From Coprinus comatus (taxonomy: Eukaryota > Basidiomycota > Agaricomycetes > Agaricales > Agaricaceae), in NCBI GenBank assembly GCA_034638255.1, contig JAWPGT010000128.1, forward strand, positions 1-46,738: a stretch of 46,738 bases of DNA. The letters run 5' to 3'. The notes below the pieces were generated by a model, which worked only from the letters and a program-made list of their open reading frames with translations, was not told the DNA's origin and ran no database searches. The position numbers and the translations under genes are program-made. Within the stretch, counting starts at the first letter, position 1; every line of letters starts with the position of its first letter. Of this stretch, positions 11,867 through 24,884 are shown one piece after another.

Positions 11867-14599
11867 GCAATTTCCAATAGTCTAATAATATGATATATGC
11901 AAAATACAGAATGTACTATAGCACAATGAAAACTTGGCCAAATCCCATCAAACTACCTTCAAATGGAAGCGCTCAGGAATGCCGTTCCAGGTGTACAAAA
12001 GGCATCTAGTATGGTGCAGTATTAGCTGAGATATTGACTAATCACCCTTTACATCATCTGTAATTTGACTTATTTCACCACAATTGATTGCTAAAGCCAT
12101 ATTCCCTTTACACCATCATGGAGTACTCCTAAATGCTGTTTTGTACGTGAATAGAAGGTTAAATTCAGACCATTATAGCATGAGATATTCTATTTTTATG
12201 AGGTCCAGAGTATATGTTGCATAACACCATGAGTAATTATTGCCTCGGGACGCCCAATACAGCGCTGGAAAAAATCAGTTCTCATTCTTTCCCTTTACTT
12301 TGCCCTTACTCTGTCCCCTCTTTCTCTTTATGCTCAATCTCAAGTAGGAGGATGCCCTGTGTCAAGTTGTATTAATGCTATTGAGGGCCCCAATAGACAT
12401 TATGCACTTGTGTGGTACCTACTTGGCCTCTTTTATGAAGGTTTTGATAGATTCTGGCATCAGACCTTAGGTCTGGGAGATATTTTATTTCTCTTGTAAG
12501 TGTTTTCTTATCTAACTTGACGAAATTAACAATCTTTTGATAAGTTTTTTATTTTATTCTATTATTACATCAAGCTATTATAATTTGGTATGTTATTGAT
12601 TTATTTTGAACATTTCTGACGCATTTTTGACAGATTTTTATTTTATATTATTAGTTATAGTATCTTAGTTATCTTTTTATACTTACTTTCTCTTTTGTAA
12701 AGTAACTTGTGAAGTTAGTGGAGTGCACACCACTAGCTTTATAAGTTATTCTTTTTTCTTTTTCTTTTCTTTATTAACTTGTTTTAAGAAGTTTGTGCAG
12801 ACTTCTTATTTCAAGTTTTTTTTTTTTTTCTTTCTTTTTTTACTTGTATGTAGAATATGGCTATGACATATTATTTTTTGCTATTTCTTTGTCCTAACCC
12901 TAACCCTAAGAGCATAATCTTATTTCTACAAGTGTTTATTGATTGATTTCATTAATAATTACAACAACTCTATATATATTTGTTTGTTTTTATGAATATA
13001 ACAACTAATTAAATAACTCTTGATTGAGTGGGACTTGTACATTATTTTCGCTTTTTGTGACATCCCAGTGTGATGTCACACTTCAAAAAAGCGTCATATA
13101 TATCTTACTCATTTCTTATTCAAGTTACTTTATTTATTTTTTCATTAGACTTCATTGACTGTTACAATTATATACATATATAGTAAGACTTAAAAGACTA
13201 AGAAATAATAATAGAAATTACTCTACTTTATATATATTATATATGTATACTACTGTAATGTTAAGAACAGAGATTAGAGTATAAATCAATAATGTTGGGA
13301 TGAGGCTTTAGCTTTAACTTATATATCTTTCTAATACTATAGTTAGCCTTACTTACAAAAGGACTAAATAATAGAAGGATATTAGTAGAAGTTCCAAAAA
13401 AGTAGAGTAAGAACAAAGAGTAGAGGATTGACTTAGAATTGGAATAAGACTTTTAGTAATATAAATATCATAAGTTAGAAGACAATCTAATACTTGAAGT
13501 CAATAATTGTAAGGGCAACTTGAGGATCAGTAACTTAGTATAATGTCTAGCAAGGAAATCTGAAGTTATATTAAGTCAAAAATGTAATATAACTAATACA
13601 CCATATCTAGTGAGGAAATCCAAATCCCAAAGAGATAAGAATTAACCTACTGTGTTACAGTTTCATATTTATCATGACTAATCATTAGAACTAATGATGG
13701 ACAATAGTGTACTTTTTCTTACTTGTTTCACATAGCCTTGGACTAGTGTTTCTACGTGCTTCCACTTGTTGTTTCTCCTATCGTTTCAGCAGTAGATAGT
13801 TTCACCTTCCTGTCTTACATGTATCATGCACAGCCTACAACCTGTACTTGTAGTTGTATAAATACATGGACAGCAACAGAGATTAAGCTTCAGCTTAATA
13901 CTCTCTTGTTTCCCACTTCTACTTCTTATCATCATTCCGCCTCTACCTTGATAAGCCTAGAACTCAGAGTCAGCTCTAACTCCTGCATGAACAGCTTACT
14001 AGTAAGGAACACCTGTGATCTACAGTCTGAGTACTGTGGAGGTTGTCCCCTGAAAGTAGTCTTAGTAAGAGTAGACATTCTCCTCCTACAAGTACCTTGA
14101 AGAGGTCCATTGTAGCATCATCTATACTGAAACGGAGGTATAGGCAAGAACTATAACATACTGGGCATCTATACTAAGTACTGCTACTGAAAAAGGAAAG
14201 TTAGCCTTCATACTGATATCAGTAAATTAACTAACTTAGTCTTTAACAAAATTGAGATGGAATAAATAGATTGAAGAAATATTGTAAGGGAACTATTTTC
14301 TGATTCTATTTCCAACTGTTTTAATGATATTATTAACTTACTAAATACTAACATTCCTGACTTTGTTACCAATGCCAATTCTAACTTGTTAAAGTTCATA
14401 TTCAAATCACTCAACTCAATAATTAATCTAGATATCTTAATAAGGTACTTTACACCAAATATAACTATCATTTCTAGAAATTGATAGCAATATATATAAG
14501 TGTATTTATTGACTATAAAAAATGATATAAAAAATAATAAGTTAGAGTTTTTTTATAACTGATTTATGAGATAATTGCTAATGAATATATTTAGTAATA
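11867..14599. other. Non-coding AT-rich centre of the left element
   Basis: No coding exon is supported. Visible features: pyrimidine-rich tracts at 12749-12840; three telomere-type CCCTAA units at 12893-12909; a strong hairpin at 13050-13094 (GTGACATC and GATGTCAC arms around CCAGT); and a TATA-like box at 13857 followed by a small hairpin (TTAAGCTTCAGCTTAA, 13885-13900) that resembles a retrotransposon leader. The plus-strand frame at 13756-14100 has no family resemblance and is probably chance. Confidence 0.45.
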
Positions 14600-15113
14600 T
14601 CTAGTATACTATAGTTGTAAAAATCTACTATGTTTATAGAAGTTATAGTATATTTGTACTCTAACTTTTTAGAGAAATATAGTATAGTTTTTGCAAATAT
14701 AGTAAAAATCTACTATATTTCCAATAATTTTAGTAGATTTGTACAAGTTACTTATACCAATGTACTACATTTCTTATAATTATAGTAGATTCCTACAAGT
14801 TGTCTAAAGAAATCTACTACATTTCTCATAATTGTGATAAATTTGTATAAGTAACTTGTAGGAATCTACTATATTTCCAAGAATTGTAGTACATTTGTAC
14901 AAGTTACTTGTACAAATCTACTACATTTCTCATAATTGTAGTACATTTGTACAAGTAGCCTGTAGGAATCTACTACAATCATGAGAAATGTAGTACATTT
15001 GTACAAGTAACCTGTAGGAATCTACCACAATTATGAGAAATGTAGTACATTTGCACAAGTAACTTGTACAAATCTACCACAATTATGAGAAATGTAGTAA
15101 ATTTGTACAGAAT
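14600..15113. repeat. Right arm: tandem ~52-bp units, inverted copy of the left arm
   Basis: The string GAGAAATGTAGTA recurs at 14983, 15035 and 15087, again with an exact 52-base period. Bases 14959-15067 are the exact reverse complement of 11597-11705. Toward the centre (14600-14750) the units decay. Confidence 0.75.
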
Positions 15114-15117
15114 AGTA

Positions 15118-15343
15118 TAAATACTTGATGTATTAGACGATTAAAGCCTTAAGCTTTAATCTCTTCTGTTGTATCCCTTATACATCTCTGTCTCCATACC
15201 TCTCGGTCACTAGGTTGAAAGGCCTTGAGATTGCAGCAGAGTGTTTATTGAACGCACGTTCCTACACGACTGCACTCTAGCATTTAAGTTCCAGGAGTGT
15301 TCAGCTTAACGGTTCATGGTCATAACAGGAAGCTCCACCAGAC
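15118..15343 (+). promoter_or_regulatory. Possible leader of the DIRS-like relic
   Basis: A TATAAATAC box at about 15118 is followed about 30 bases later by a hairpin (TAAAGCCTTAAGCTTTA) and pyrimidine-rich sequence, then by the RT frame at 15344. The same box-plus-hairpin design appears at 13857-13900. A promoter or leader role is inference. Confidence 0.3.
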
Positions 15344-16453
15344 ATGCAGGCAGCAACAATGGATGTAGATGCAGCCTTTCGTTGCTACCCAATTAGAGCA
15401 GACCAACAACATAATTTTATTGTGGGATGGAAGGAAAAATTCTATATCAATCATTGTGCTCCCTTTGGAGCTTGCAGTTCCGGAGGTGTTTTTGGCCGAC
15501 TAGCAGATACAATGGCTGCCATCATGCGCCTTAAAACAGGGTCACCAATTGAGAATTGGGTTGATGATTTTGTTTTCTTTCGACTTATACACATAAATTC
15601 ACACAACAGCACAAAATTCTACACATACAATATAAATAACATTGAAGACATTGCAAGGCCACTAGGCTGGCCATGGAAACCTTCTAAAACCAAACCCTTC
15701 TCAGAAATTTTTTGCTACCTTGGGTTCATTTGGGATTTAAAAAGAAAAACAGTTGGACTACCATTGGACAAACATGAGAAATACTGATTACAATGTATGG
15801 AATGGTCCCCTCCAGATTCGAAATTCAATCAAAAACAAGCTGAAATCCTCCTCGGCTCCCTAGTACATTGTTCACTTGCTATTCCAGAAGGCCAATCTTG
15901 GTTACCCACCTTGTCAAGATTCGTGAGTTCCTTTAGGAATAAATCACACTTCACCAAAAGAACCCCAAATGCAACAGTTCACTCCAATATACAATGGTGG
16001 GCAACATGATTATCTGAAGAAAATTGTTCCTCTCATATATACAAACCACCATCTCCTTCTAACATCAATTTTTGGGTTGATGCTTTGACTTCATGGGGCA
16101 TTAGAGTGGTATTTAATAAAGAATAAGATTCTTGGAAGCTCAAATCAGGCTGGAATCACCATCCTGAACATACAATCGGTTGGGCAGAAATCATAGTGAT
16201 TGAATGTGGTTTATGGTTAGCTATTCTTAGAGGATATACAAACATACACTTTGTACTAAAATCCGACAACATTGGAGTCATAGATGCCTTGAAAAATGGA
16301 AAGTCAAGAAGTTCGGAACAAAATAAAGTCCTACAAGACATTACCACAATCTTACAAGTCAATTCAATCTGGATGACTTCAGAATATGTTCCTTCCAAAC
16401 AGAATTTAGCAGATGACCCATCTAGGGGTATTCCCCCAAGAGGCTTCACATGA
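15344..16453 (+). pseudogene. Decayed reverse transcriptase-RNase H of a DIRS-like (tyrosine-recombinase) retroelement
   Basis: One reading frame runs through the whole interval but is broken by stops at 15785-15787, 16007-16009 and near 16124. The RT part has motif A (MDVDAAFRCYPI), a glycine-rich FGACSSGGVFGRLAD block and the catalytic WVDDFVFF, followed by CYLGFIWDLKRKTVGLP. The RNase H part has NFWVDALTSWGIRVVF, IECGLWLAI and KSDNIGVIDAL, and ends with a YVPSKQNLADDPSRGI block. This combination is what I know from basidiomycete DIRS-like elements, which retrotranspose through a circular intermediate using a tyrosine recombinase. No gag region and no recognisable recombinase domain is present, so it is a fragment. 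Confidence 0.72.
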
Positions 16454-17007
16454 TCTCATAACACCTTCCTTTTACCAGATAGCTTAGAAAAATTCCTAAT
16501 ATCATGCCCATCAATTAGATAATATTAGATGATCACATCACAAATAAACAAAATGATACATTACATGGTTAGGTACTCACTACACATTATTATATACCAA
16601 CAGACTTCTCAAACAGAAAGAGAAGATGCCAACATTCCCTTTCTTTACACCATCCATTCACAAAGAACAACAACACAAGCCAATATCCCTGACATATCAA
16701 GTAGAGGATCAGAGACCACCACTGACACTGTCAAAGTTAACAAAAGACAGAATATCAAAAACACTACACGCCCGATGTGGTTTGATGATAATTACAGAAT
16801 GAGCCCATAACCATGACTCATCCACAAACAAACATATATATTCAATGACAATTACATACAATCTCATGGTCAAACATAATACATCTACTTAAGGGTTCCT
16901 TCATATCCATGTCACTGTTGATTTAATAGTAACATCACAGTCAATTGGTTTACAGTACAATCGTGTATACCTCAGGGACCATTAGTAATTACACTGTGAT
17001 CAAAATA
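16454..17007. other. Flank of the DIRS-like relic; no clear gene
   Basis: A plus-strand frame at 16529-16810 follows the RT relic directly and could be the remains of its downstream ORF. No recombinase motif (Arg-His-Arg-Tyr) could be read, so it is not annotated as coding. The rest is the 3' flank of the minus-strand gene ending at 17008. Confidence 0.35.
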
Positions 17008-20000
17008 TTAATCACTGTCCAGATCCTCGTGTCCACTCCCACTAGCAAGTCCAAGTCCAGCTCTAATGGCTCTGGCAGATGCATGGTGTGCTCCTAAGCG
17101 GTCCTCAAATACTGGTTGAGGTGCTGTAAGGTGGCGTGGCAGTGTTTGTCGTATCAAATGTGTGTTGTGGAGTGCATGCATGTTCAGTATGTACCGAGAA
17201 GTGGGTGTGTGTGTGACTTCATGTTTCACCAAGTTCAACTCGCATTTGCATGTGACACAATCATGCTGAGCATTGAAAGAGAATAGAACATCCTAATTAA
17301 TATTTTAGTATATGACAGTTTGAGAATATCAAATAAATTCGGACGTACATTAGTTGCAACAAGATGTAGCTGATTATTTGGTTCCTGAAGAAGTACAGGC
17401 ATGTTAAGACGAGTGTCCTTGTTTGCTGCAATGTCGTATACATGAACTAAGACAAAATGTGTTGCGGAGCCTTGGTGAGTAAATATGGCACAAATTTGGC
17501 CAGCGAGTACTACAGGTACCACCTCGTTTGTCTGCCAAAATTGGTAGAATATCCAAGACAATGGTTTACAAATGTCTTGTGACCTTGCAACAAGTGAAGC
17601 ACCAGGGCACCATGCTTTTGACTTGTCGAGTGATGGCCATATATTCATATCTTGAGTGATATCAATGTTGGCACCAAAAGTCGTCATGATCTTTTCATAA
17701 ATCATTTCTTTTTGCTGCGCTTTTGGTACTAGATTTACTGAACCTAAGTAAAGTCAGTATCTGGCATGTTATAAATGATTATAGTACAAGCTTACCAACT
17801 GGTAGATTGTTGTGAGTTGTCAGACCAAGCCGTCTTCTAAGCTCATGGTTCTCATTGAGCTGATTTTGGATCAAAGGACCACAGCACACCCACTCGCTGT
17901 TGTACTTCCAGAAGCCTCCACTTACTTGGTGTTTAAAACGCTCCATTCCAGCCAGTGTCATCGCAATATCTTTGCTTGGTGCTTGGTGGTTTGATAAAAC
18001 ACTACAAAGCCGGAATACTGAGTTCCAGCATTCAAAGATCTCAGTTGCGAATAGGATGGGTGGACCAAACCACCGTATATCTTGTTCCAGGTGTTTTAGC
18101 ACATGTAACTTGTATTTGTTAACAATCCTTGATGGATCGTATTGTCCCCAAAGATCAAGAACATTATTAATGCAAATAGAAAGATCGGCCTGAAAATATT
18201 ATCATGGATCAGTGAGTCCATATATGCTATGAACAGTTGAACATACCAGGTATAGTTCCATGTCCGAGATCTCTGGGAACCAAAGTAAGGCACCCAATTC
18301 GCCAGTCGCTTTCCACAGTTGCAAAAGACCTTCATATTGTGTGTTTTCTGTGCCCAGTGCTGGCTTGAAGTATTCAGGACAGAGGTGGAAAACTGAAAGC
18401 TGTTGTAGGGCTTGGAAGTGACATCCAACAAGTGAGTTCTTGTATTGAAGCATATAAGGTGCTTGGAGTGAAGTTATTGAAAGAGCATCCAAAGATGATG
18501 ATTGTAACCACATTGAAAATGATGAATCTTGAGTTTTCTTCCATTTCTTGGTTGTTTCGTACCATACGTACTTGTCTATACCCAGTAGTATAGTATGTAA
18601 TATCTCGCATGGCGTATCTTGGTGTGGATTGGCACCTATTATTGTATTTGAGCAATGGTGATTATCGAGTATACTGTATAGTGGCTCCGCATAAAATGGT
18701 GGCTAACCTTTTAGTGATAAGAGTGGATTATAATGGTCACCAGGCCGAAGTTGCTTGCGCAAAGCTATATTAATTGTTTTATCAACTGATTAAATGTAAA
18801 ACATTGGAAAATACTTACGGGAATCCAGAGGTAACTTGTTATATTGATCTGGTGGTTGTGAAATAACCCAATTAAATAAATCGGTCTGAATCTCGGTCTT
18901 AATTGTGTTGATTATTTTTTTCCGATCTGGTTTTGATAATCGTGCTTGTAATCGTTGATCGCGAGTCTCAGGTCTTTTTGTTAGTGTCTGAATTCTTTCT
19001 TTTGCCATTGGTACAACTTGATTGATCCAATGATCTGCAATCCGATCTTTTAAGCCGGTATCTGTTTGAAGGTTGTTAACTGTTTTTTGAACACCTCGAC
19101 ATGCTGTCCATATAAGAGTAGTGATGTTGTCTACAGTGGTACTTGATGTTCGATCTTCTCCTCTCTGTTACATTTCAGATTTATAGCTTTTTTATTATTA
19201 TTATGGAAAATAGGAAATACCTACTTCATATAGTGTGTGATACCCATCATCTGTTTTTCTAAATTCTTTTGTACCACCTGACATATCTGATCTACACCAG
19301 AAATTGGCACCAGAACCTGAGTTTGATGCTAATTCTGCTTGCATTGGATTATCTGCTGCAAAAAGATGTGCAAATACTTTAAATAGAACAGTCTGACCAA
19401 GTTCACAATCATATGCTTCATGCCATGTATCGGATTGTCTATAAGAGTAAAAATTATTATTGTTTTATTATATAAACGTGAGAGATCATTGAAAACATAC
19501 AGATCTTCAGATAATGCACTAAGCATCTCACCAGCTGATGCATGTGGTGAAGTTGCACAGAACCGAACAAAATATTCTTGAGCCAATTGACGGTGTGGAA
19601 TACTTGCATTTGCAAGATATATATTCATATGGGCATTATATTGCTTGCTTCGGTTACCTGAAACATCATCAACCCAAGGCATAACCCGTAAACAAAATAC
19701 TGGGCATCCATTTGCAGTTATACGGACAGGATGAGGAGTATGGATTGGAACGGGACAACCAGTATCTAAAACCTATCAGTTAAATCAAATAATAAACAAA
19801 AAATATACTCACAATCAATGTCGATTACTTCTATGATTGATTTAAGATCAGGAAAGTTATGCCAAAGTTCATGACATGGTATTGTGATGATTGTAGGATC
19901 GTATATCTGGAACTTCCCGTCTTGTAAGATCAACTGTAATGTTTCCACTTGCTCAATACCACCAAGAATTATCCACCTTAATGGTACAATATAACTCCCA

Positions 20001-21147
20001 GACCTAAGTTGTGCAATCTCATTTACATAAAAATGTTTGCGAGGTGCATTTTTCCAATCTGCCCACATTGGCATGAGTTCACTTGTATCAATTTCATTAA
20101 CCCATTTATCTGCCTGCCAACTTTCAGAGACTGTTTGCGTAATTTCGGGGTAGATCTGAATATATTTTTGGACAAGAGGATTGGCAAAGTCCTACAGTTT
20201 CTATAGTTAGTATTAGAGTTTGGAGATAAATTATAAGTTTATAGAATACCAGCTTGAATAAATCAATTGCATGATTCATATGAAAAGAATTTCCCAGAGA
20301 TGATATGTGAGGTGTTGGTGATATAATACCTTCACTGATTTTCTTTTGGTGTTTCCTTAATGCAGTAAAGGAGGGGACATCTGGAGTTCCACACATTCGC
20401 ATAACCCAAATAATAACCTTCATTTGATCATCAGAGAGTCGAAGACGAGGAAGATGGTCAAGCAAATCAAGATAAAACATCTAAAAATATCATTTACACA
20501 ATTTATAAACATAATCAGACAATAGGAGCTGGAGGAGTACTACAGCACTGTATTAGATGACTTACAGTCTTGGACCCATGAGGAAACCAGTTAGAGTCAT
20601 TATCTAAATGAGCTTGTGAATATTGTGTGTCATCGAGTTCAATATCTGCCCTATCCAAAGACGCCACTGGTATTGTTGCATCTTCATGTTCATCTTCACA
20701 CATATCTGCAGATGAGGTTAACCCAAACAGTTCCAATGTTTCCTCTCCTGCTATGATATGCTGAAGCTCCTCATAAACCTGTTTCTCATTCCCCCGTTCA
20801 ACATGATCAAGTCCATGATAAATCCGAGCTCCATGTTTATCAAGCCAAACGTCATCAACAACCAATATTCCATCCATAAAATGAGGTTGTGGCTCAGATA
20901 GTGTATCTGTGTCTTCTTCCCTCATCATCAACTGGTCAATAAAGCTCAACTTTACTGGAGCTTTATGAACTCCATCAGACAATCCATCAGAAACTCTGAT
21001 GGCGTTATCAGGTTGCACTGATGAACCTTCACCCTGATCCATTTGTGCTAATGCCTTTTGATGGGTAAGACCTTTCCGATGATTGCTAACTGATTTCTTT
21101 TTTAATAGAACATCTTGTTGATTTCTCAGGGACCTCAGCAGCTTCTT
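17008..21147 (-). CDS. Gene 'L': large conserved basidiomycete protein, KDZ-neighbour type (main part)
   Basis: About ten exons with short introns join into one unbroken protein. In order: an N-terminal frame that continues upstream of ATG 21042 to the transposon edge at 21147 (ending SVSNHRKGLTHQKALAQ); an acidic stretch; YLDLLDHLPRLRLSDDQMKV; TPHISSLGNSFHMNH; ESWQADKW; PMWADWKNAPRKHFYVNEIA; MPWVDDVSGNRSKQYNAHMN; YFVRFCATSPHASAGEML; QDTPCEILHTILLGIDKYVW; YMLQYKNSLVGCHFQALQQL; WFGPPILFATEIFECWNSVF; RLCSVLSNHQAPSKDIA; and a last exon with AQHDCVTCKCEL and TLPRHLTAPQP. I recognise this as a very common multi-copy family of mushroom genomes, often close to KDZ transposases. Its biochemical role is unknown to me. 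The true N-terminus seems to lie beyond the inserted transposon at 29427-29612. Without that exon the protein would lose half of a putative zinc-binding region. Confidence 0.72.
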
Positions 21148-21259
21148 GATTCGATACTGTTGAATTCAAACACTAACGGATGTGATGTCTCCTTGAGTTC
21201 AACAGCCCGATAATTGGATTATCCAATCAGTCATCCGATATCTCCATAGATTACTCGAT
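21148..21259. repeat. Left terminal inverted repeat of the KDZ element
   Basis: Begins GATTCGATACTG and continues to TTACTCGAT; 111 of 112 bases match the reverse complement of 29315-29426. Beyond the match, 21260-21335 contains degenerate ATTACTCGAT/TGATTATCG units. Confidence 0.92.
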
Positions 21260-21408
21260 AAATTGATTATCGCTTCAATGGATTACTCGATTAAATAATC
21301 GATAAACTGATTCTTCGATGGCTGAAGCATTTTTTGATATCCTGATATCTCAATTTATTAAGGTACCAATAATATATCATAATCATCGTTATTAGGAATA
21401 TGATAATA

Positions 21409-24400
21409 TCAACGATTATTGGCTACATATATTTGAGCTTCACCCCAGCTCTTTTGTACCTGCTTTGTAAGTCGTGCATAGACTGCCGCCTGCCTGTATG
21501 CATATGCTGTTGATCCCTTGTTGCCCGAAGCAGCACTTTGAATAGCCATATCCAACCAAATGTGATTCCACTTCGAAAAAGCTCGCTCCGTCCTCTTGAA
21601 TTCCTCTTCCAGTATCTCCACTTCTTCTTTTAGTCGTTGTAGCCCTGCACGAGCACGGAACCATCGCACCCGATCCACTAAATAGAATAGTATAAATTTT
21701 ATTTTCTTCAATGTTCGAAAATGATAAGAAAATAAGAAAATGCTCACATTCTACCTGCCATGTTACATCTGAGACACCATTTGGCTTTCCCACCACCCAG
21801 AACCATGGCTCTCGCTTGCTAGAATCACCCATTTGCGCCAACCCATACATATCCTTACCCCATAGCTCTGTTTTCAACAAAGGACGAAGTTCGGAAGTTT
21901 CCGGAAGACCCAAGACAATGAGTGCACGATATGCCATCCGATAGCTCTCAGCACACATTACCTTGTCCTTCTCAATGGACTGCAAAATTGTATTTGCACG
22001 GGTGTTCTGACGCCCTCCAATGACATGATCCTTTTTGTGTTTTTGGTTCATGTTGTATAAATGTATGGATGCACGTAGATCGTCGATTGTATCATAGGCT
22101 TGTCCAAGTCGGATTTGGTATTCAACATTGGCAAGAGTTGTAATTTGAGGTTGCTGTTGGCTTCCAGAAACCGAAGAGAGTAGATAAGAGGGAAGGCTGA
22201 TTGGAAGTAGTTCTGCAGGTGTATTTGCACTCGAGGGCAACAACTTCATATCTGGACATGTTGCCTGCAAATCGGCTCCCCATTGAGTTAGTCTGTTTTG
22301 AAGGTTTGATCTCTCAGCATGCAACTTCTCGGTCTCAAGGGACCCTGCCCCAACCTGACGACGAAGTTTGTACCTGAAGACACCTATAAGTCGACTATAC
22401 TACAACACAAGTATAAAGGAATACATACTGGTCTAACTCGATCCTTAAAGCTTCATCTACAAGTTTGACGAGTTTTGGGTATGTGTCACGCTGGGTGTCC
22501 TGTGCCGCTATCTCAAGAAGGTGTGTCGATTGAGAAATTTGAGATGGAACTATAAAAATCAAATCAGGGGTAATTTAATAACGATCTTGATTTGAACTTA
22601 CCTTTTGCAAAATGAGCTTCATAGACGCTCCAAACCTTTCCCTGTTCATCAACAGGAGGGTTCAATTCCATTTCTTTCCAAGAATTTAGCAAGTATTCTG
22701 AGAATCGTTTCTCTAATGCATTAAACACCTCCGCTGAGTCGACCAGACGTATTGAATACTTTTTGAGCTGCGCTTTCAGGGAAGTTGATGCTATACAAAA
22801 TTAGATCAATTCGTTCGATTTATTACTTTAAAAGTACATACCCATTTGAGTAAGTTTGAGCCATCCCCAATGTATATTGTAGTCGTCAAGGGAATCATGG
22901 CGATGGCCAGCATTCTGCTCCTTTGTGCTTCCTGCTGCATGGTTTTGCTCTGACCATGCACTTTCAATACCTTCCCCGCACGTCATACCAGAGAATTTCT
23001 TATAGAAAAAAGAGTGCTCTAGCTGACACTGTCTCCCATGACCATGGATGTGCATCTTCGGGATTGCACCATTGACACATTGAAATATAGAATCCATTTT
23101 AGGGAATGAAAGATGCATACGCTTTGTTAGATTGATGCTATACTGGCACCAAATATCATAACTCAGCATTATTCCCCTGAGATCCCCTGCTTCGTCTAAG
23201 GCACTGGCTAATGCGTAATCGGTCCTATCATAACTTATCATTTGAAGAAATATTGTGTAAGTCTGAAGTCATGATAACATGTAAACAGTGAACACATACC
23301 TTTCTCCTTTTACCAGATCTACCATTCCACCAGCCCAGTAGAAGCCATGACGTGTACACTGTACAGCCACAACACCACTCACAGAGGTTCCTTTAAACTT
23401 GATCATTTCTTGTTGTCGAACAGCCTTTAACTTGGCACACATTGAAGCCTGGTAATTAATAGGTTACTGATAAATAATGATTGAGTTTTTATAATACATA
23501 CTTCAGATTTATTCTCACTTCTGAGCGAATCCAAATATAACTTGAATTTTTTGTCGTTAACAAAATAGGCATTCCCATCATTCAGGGAAATGTCATCAGG
23601 ATCACCAGGTTTATTTTTACGTGTGAGTCGAAAATTCCCATCAATTGCAAGAAATAATAAATATTTGTGTCTGTTAGAAGGTTGAAGGATGTTAAAATAG
23701 TCAATAGAACAGCATTAAGACAATTCACTTACTTTTCAGACTCTGAAGCATTCCAAACAGTTTCCTTATCTACATTGAAGCCAATCTCAGGACAAGCAGG
23801 ACATCGAAGAGCAAGAGAACCAGGACGGCGATTGGGAACATGTTCATCAATACCGTGGGATTGACCTGAGCGTCGTAAGGTAGTGAGATATCTCCACACA
23901 CGCATGACAATCAGAAGTTCACGATAGCGATCCTGATATAAAATTAGCAAGTGATAAGCTGACATGGAGAAGTAGTACTTACATCAACTTCACTTGGGAT
24001 CACAGCATCAGTGTATTCTTGTAGCGCTCGGAAATAATCAAACCCTGATATCTTTGAACATTTACTATGAATATGAAAGCTTTTAAGAAGTTGAAAAGTA
24101 AAAATTGTTGAAGGGTCCTTCATTGAGCCCGGGAAAAATTGTGCCTTCATCAATTGTGCGACTGGATCTAGCTGACTACAACCACAAAACTGTACTTTGT
24201 GATGGTGAATCCCATTGATGTGAACGAAAACAATATTCTTCGTATTTGGTGAAGGACAAGGTTGGTGCTCTGGGCTACAGAGATATAATACAAATCCTAG
24301 ATCTTGTAAGGATGTATTAGCGAAGTGGGTATCACGCCAAACTTGGATTCGGTGGAGAGGATGTTGGTGGTGGTTTTCGAGAATACAGTTTTGACAGATT

Positions 24401-24884
24401 GACTTGAGTTCTGGATTATGACAGTCAAGGCAACGGTATGAGCTCTTGTATTCTTTCAGGCATTGAGTACAGTGTGTTTGCATGACAGATTGATTATGCT
24501 CGAGTCCCATGATATATTCTTGGAGCTCAGAAATGCGCTCCATAAATGGTTTGAGCTTGGTAGAAGCACCCTATGTTATGACCACTGTAGTAAGTATATG
24601 AAATGTACTATAAATTTTTGATGACATACCTGGTAGCGACTTTTTGTGGTGTTACCCATCACTTCTTCAACATCATCGTCAGCAGTTCCAGTGATAGTAG
24701 AAAGACTGGTAGTAGGTGGAGGAGAAGTAGTACAAGAAGACTTTGTAGCAGTCTGGGGAACGTAGAGCATCGTTGAAGTAACTTTTGTTTTTTTCTTTTG
24801 GTGAAACAGAACTCGTATATCTTCAGTACCATCAACAATGTCTTCTTCCAAGTCATAGACACGTTTTTTCCGGCGAGGAGGCAT
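21409..24884 (-). CDS. KDZ-family transposase with CxC2-type cysteine cluster
   Basis: ATG 24884 starts MPPRRKKRVYDLEED and the stop is at 21409-21411; about nine introns, with no internal stop in any exon. The N-terminal zinc region reads THCTQCLKEY, YRCLDCHNPEL and SICQNCILENHHQHPLHRIQ, the CX2C cluster known in front of KDZ transposases. The RNase H-fold catalytic core is visible. The first Asp is in FLAIDGNFRL (about 23640). GVVAVQCTRHGFYWAGGMVD follows. The second Asp is in IMLSYDIWCQY (about 23150), the HIHGHGRQCQ block follows, and the Glu is in GEGIESAWSEQNHAAGSTKE (about 22960). The C-terminal half is helical, with a coiled-coil-like LQRLKEEVEILEEEFKRTER. KDZ (Kyakuja-Dileera-Zisupton) enzymes move large DNA transposons. 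All three acidic residues are present, so the enzyme may be active. Confidence 0.9.

Larger units (their letters stand above)
11250..15113. mobile_element. Non-coding element with terminal motif and large inverted repeat-array arms
   Basis: The left edge carries the terminal motif (near-identical to that at 38976) with two tandem copies of TACCACTAGTTGT. Inside come arrays of about 52-bp units in opposite orientation at the two sides: left 11470-11866, right 14600-15113. A 109-bp block at 11597-11705 is identical to the reverse complement of 14959-15067. The 2.7 kb between the arms is AT-rich and shows no gene. The mirrored terminal motif expected at the right end was not found. The element may be truncated there, or the DIRS relic may have replaced it. 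By layout this looks like a non-autonomous DNA transposon related to the TET/JBP element at 38975. That relationship is inference from the shared termini. Confidence 0.6.

Noticed and set aside
13756..14100. 114-codon plus-strand frame
   Set aside because: Composition follows the underlying leader-like DNA, there is no family resemblance, and it lies in a non-coding element.
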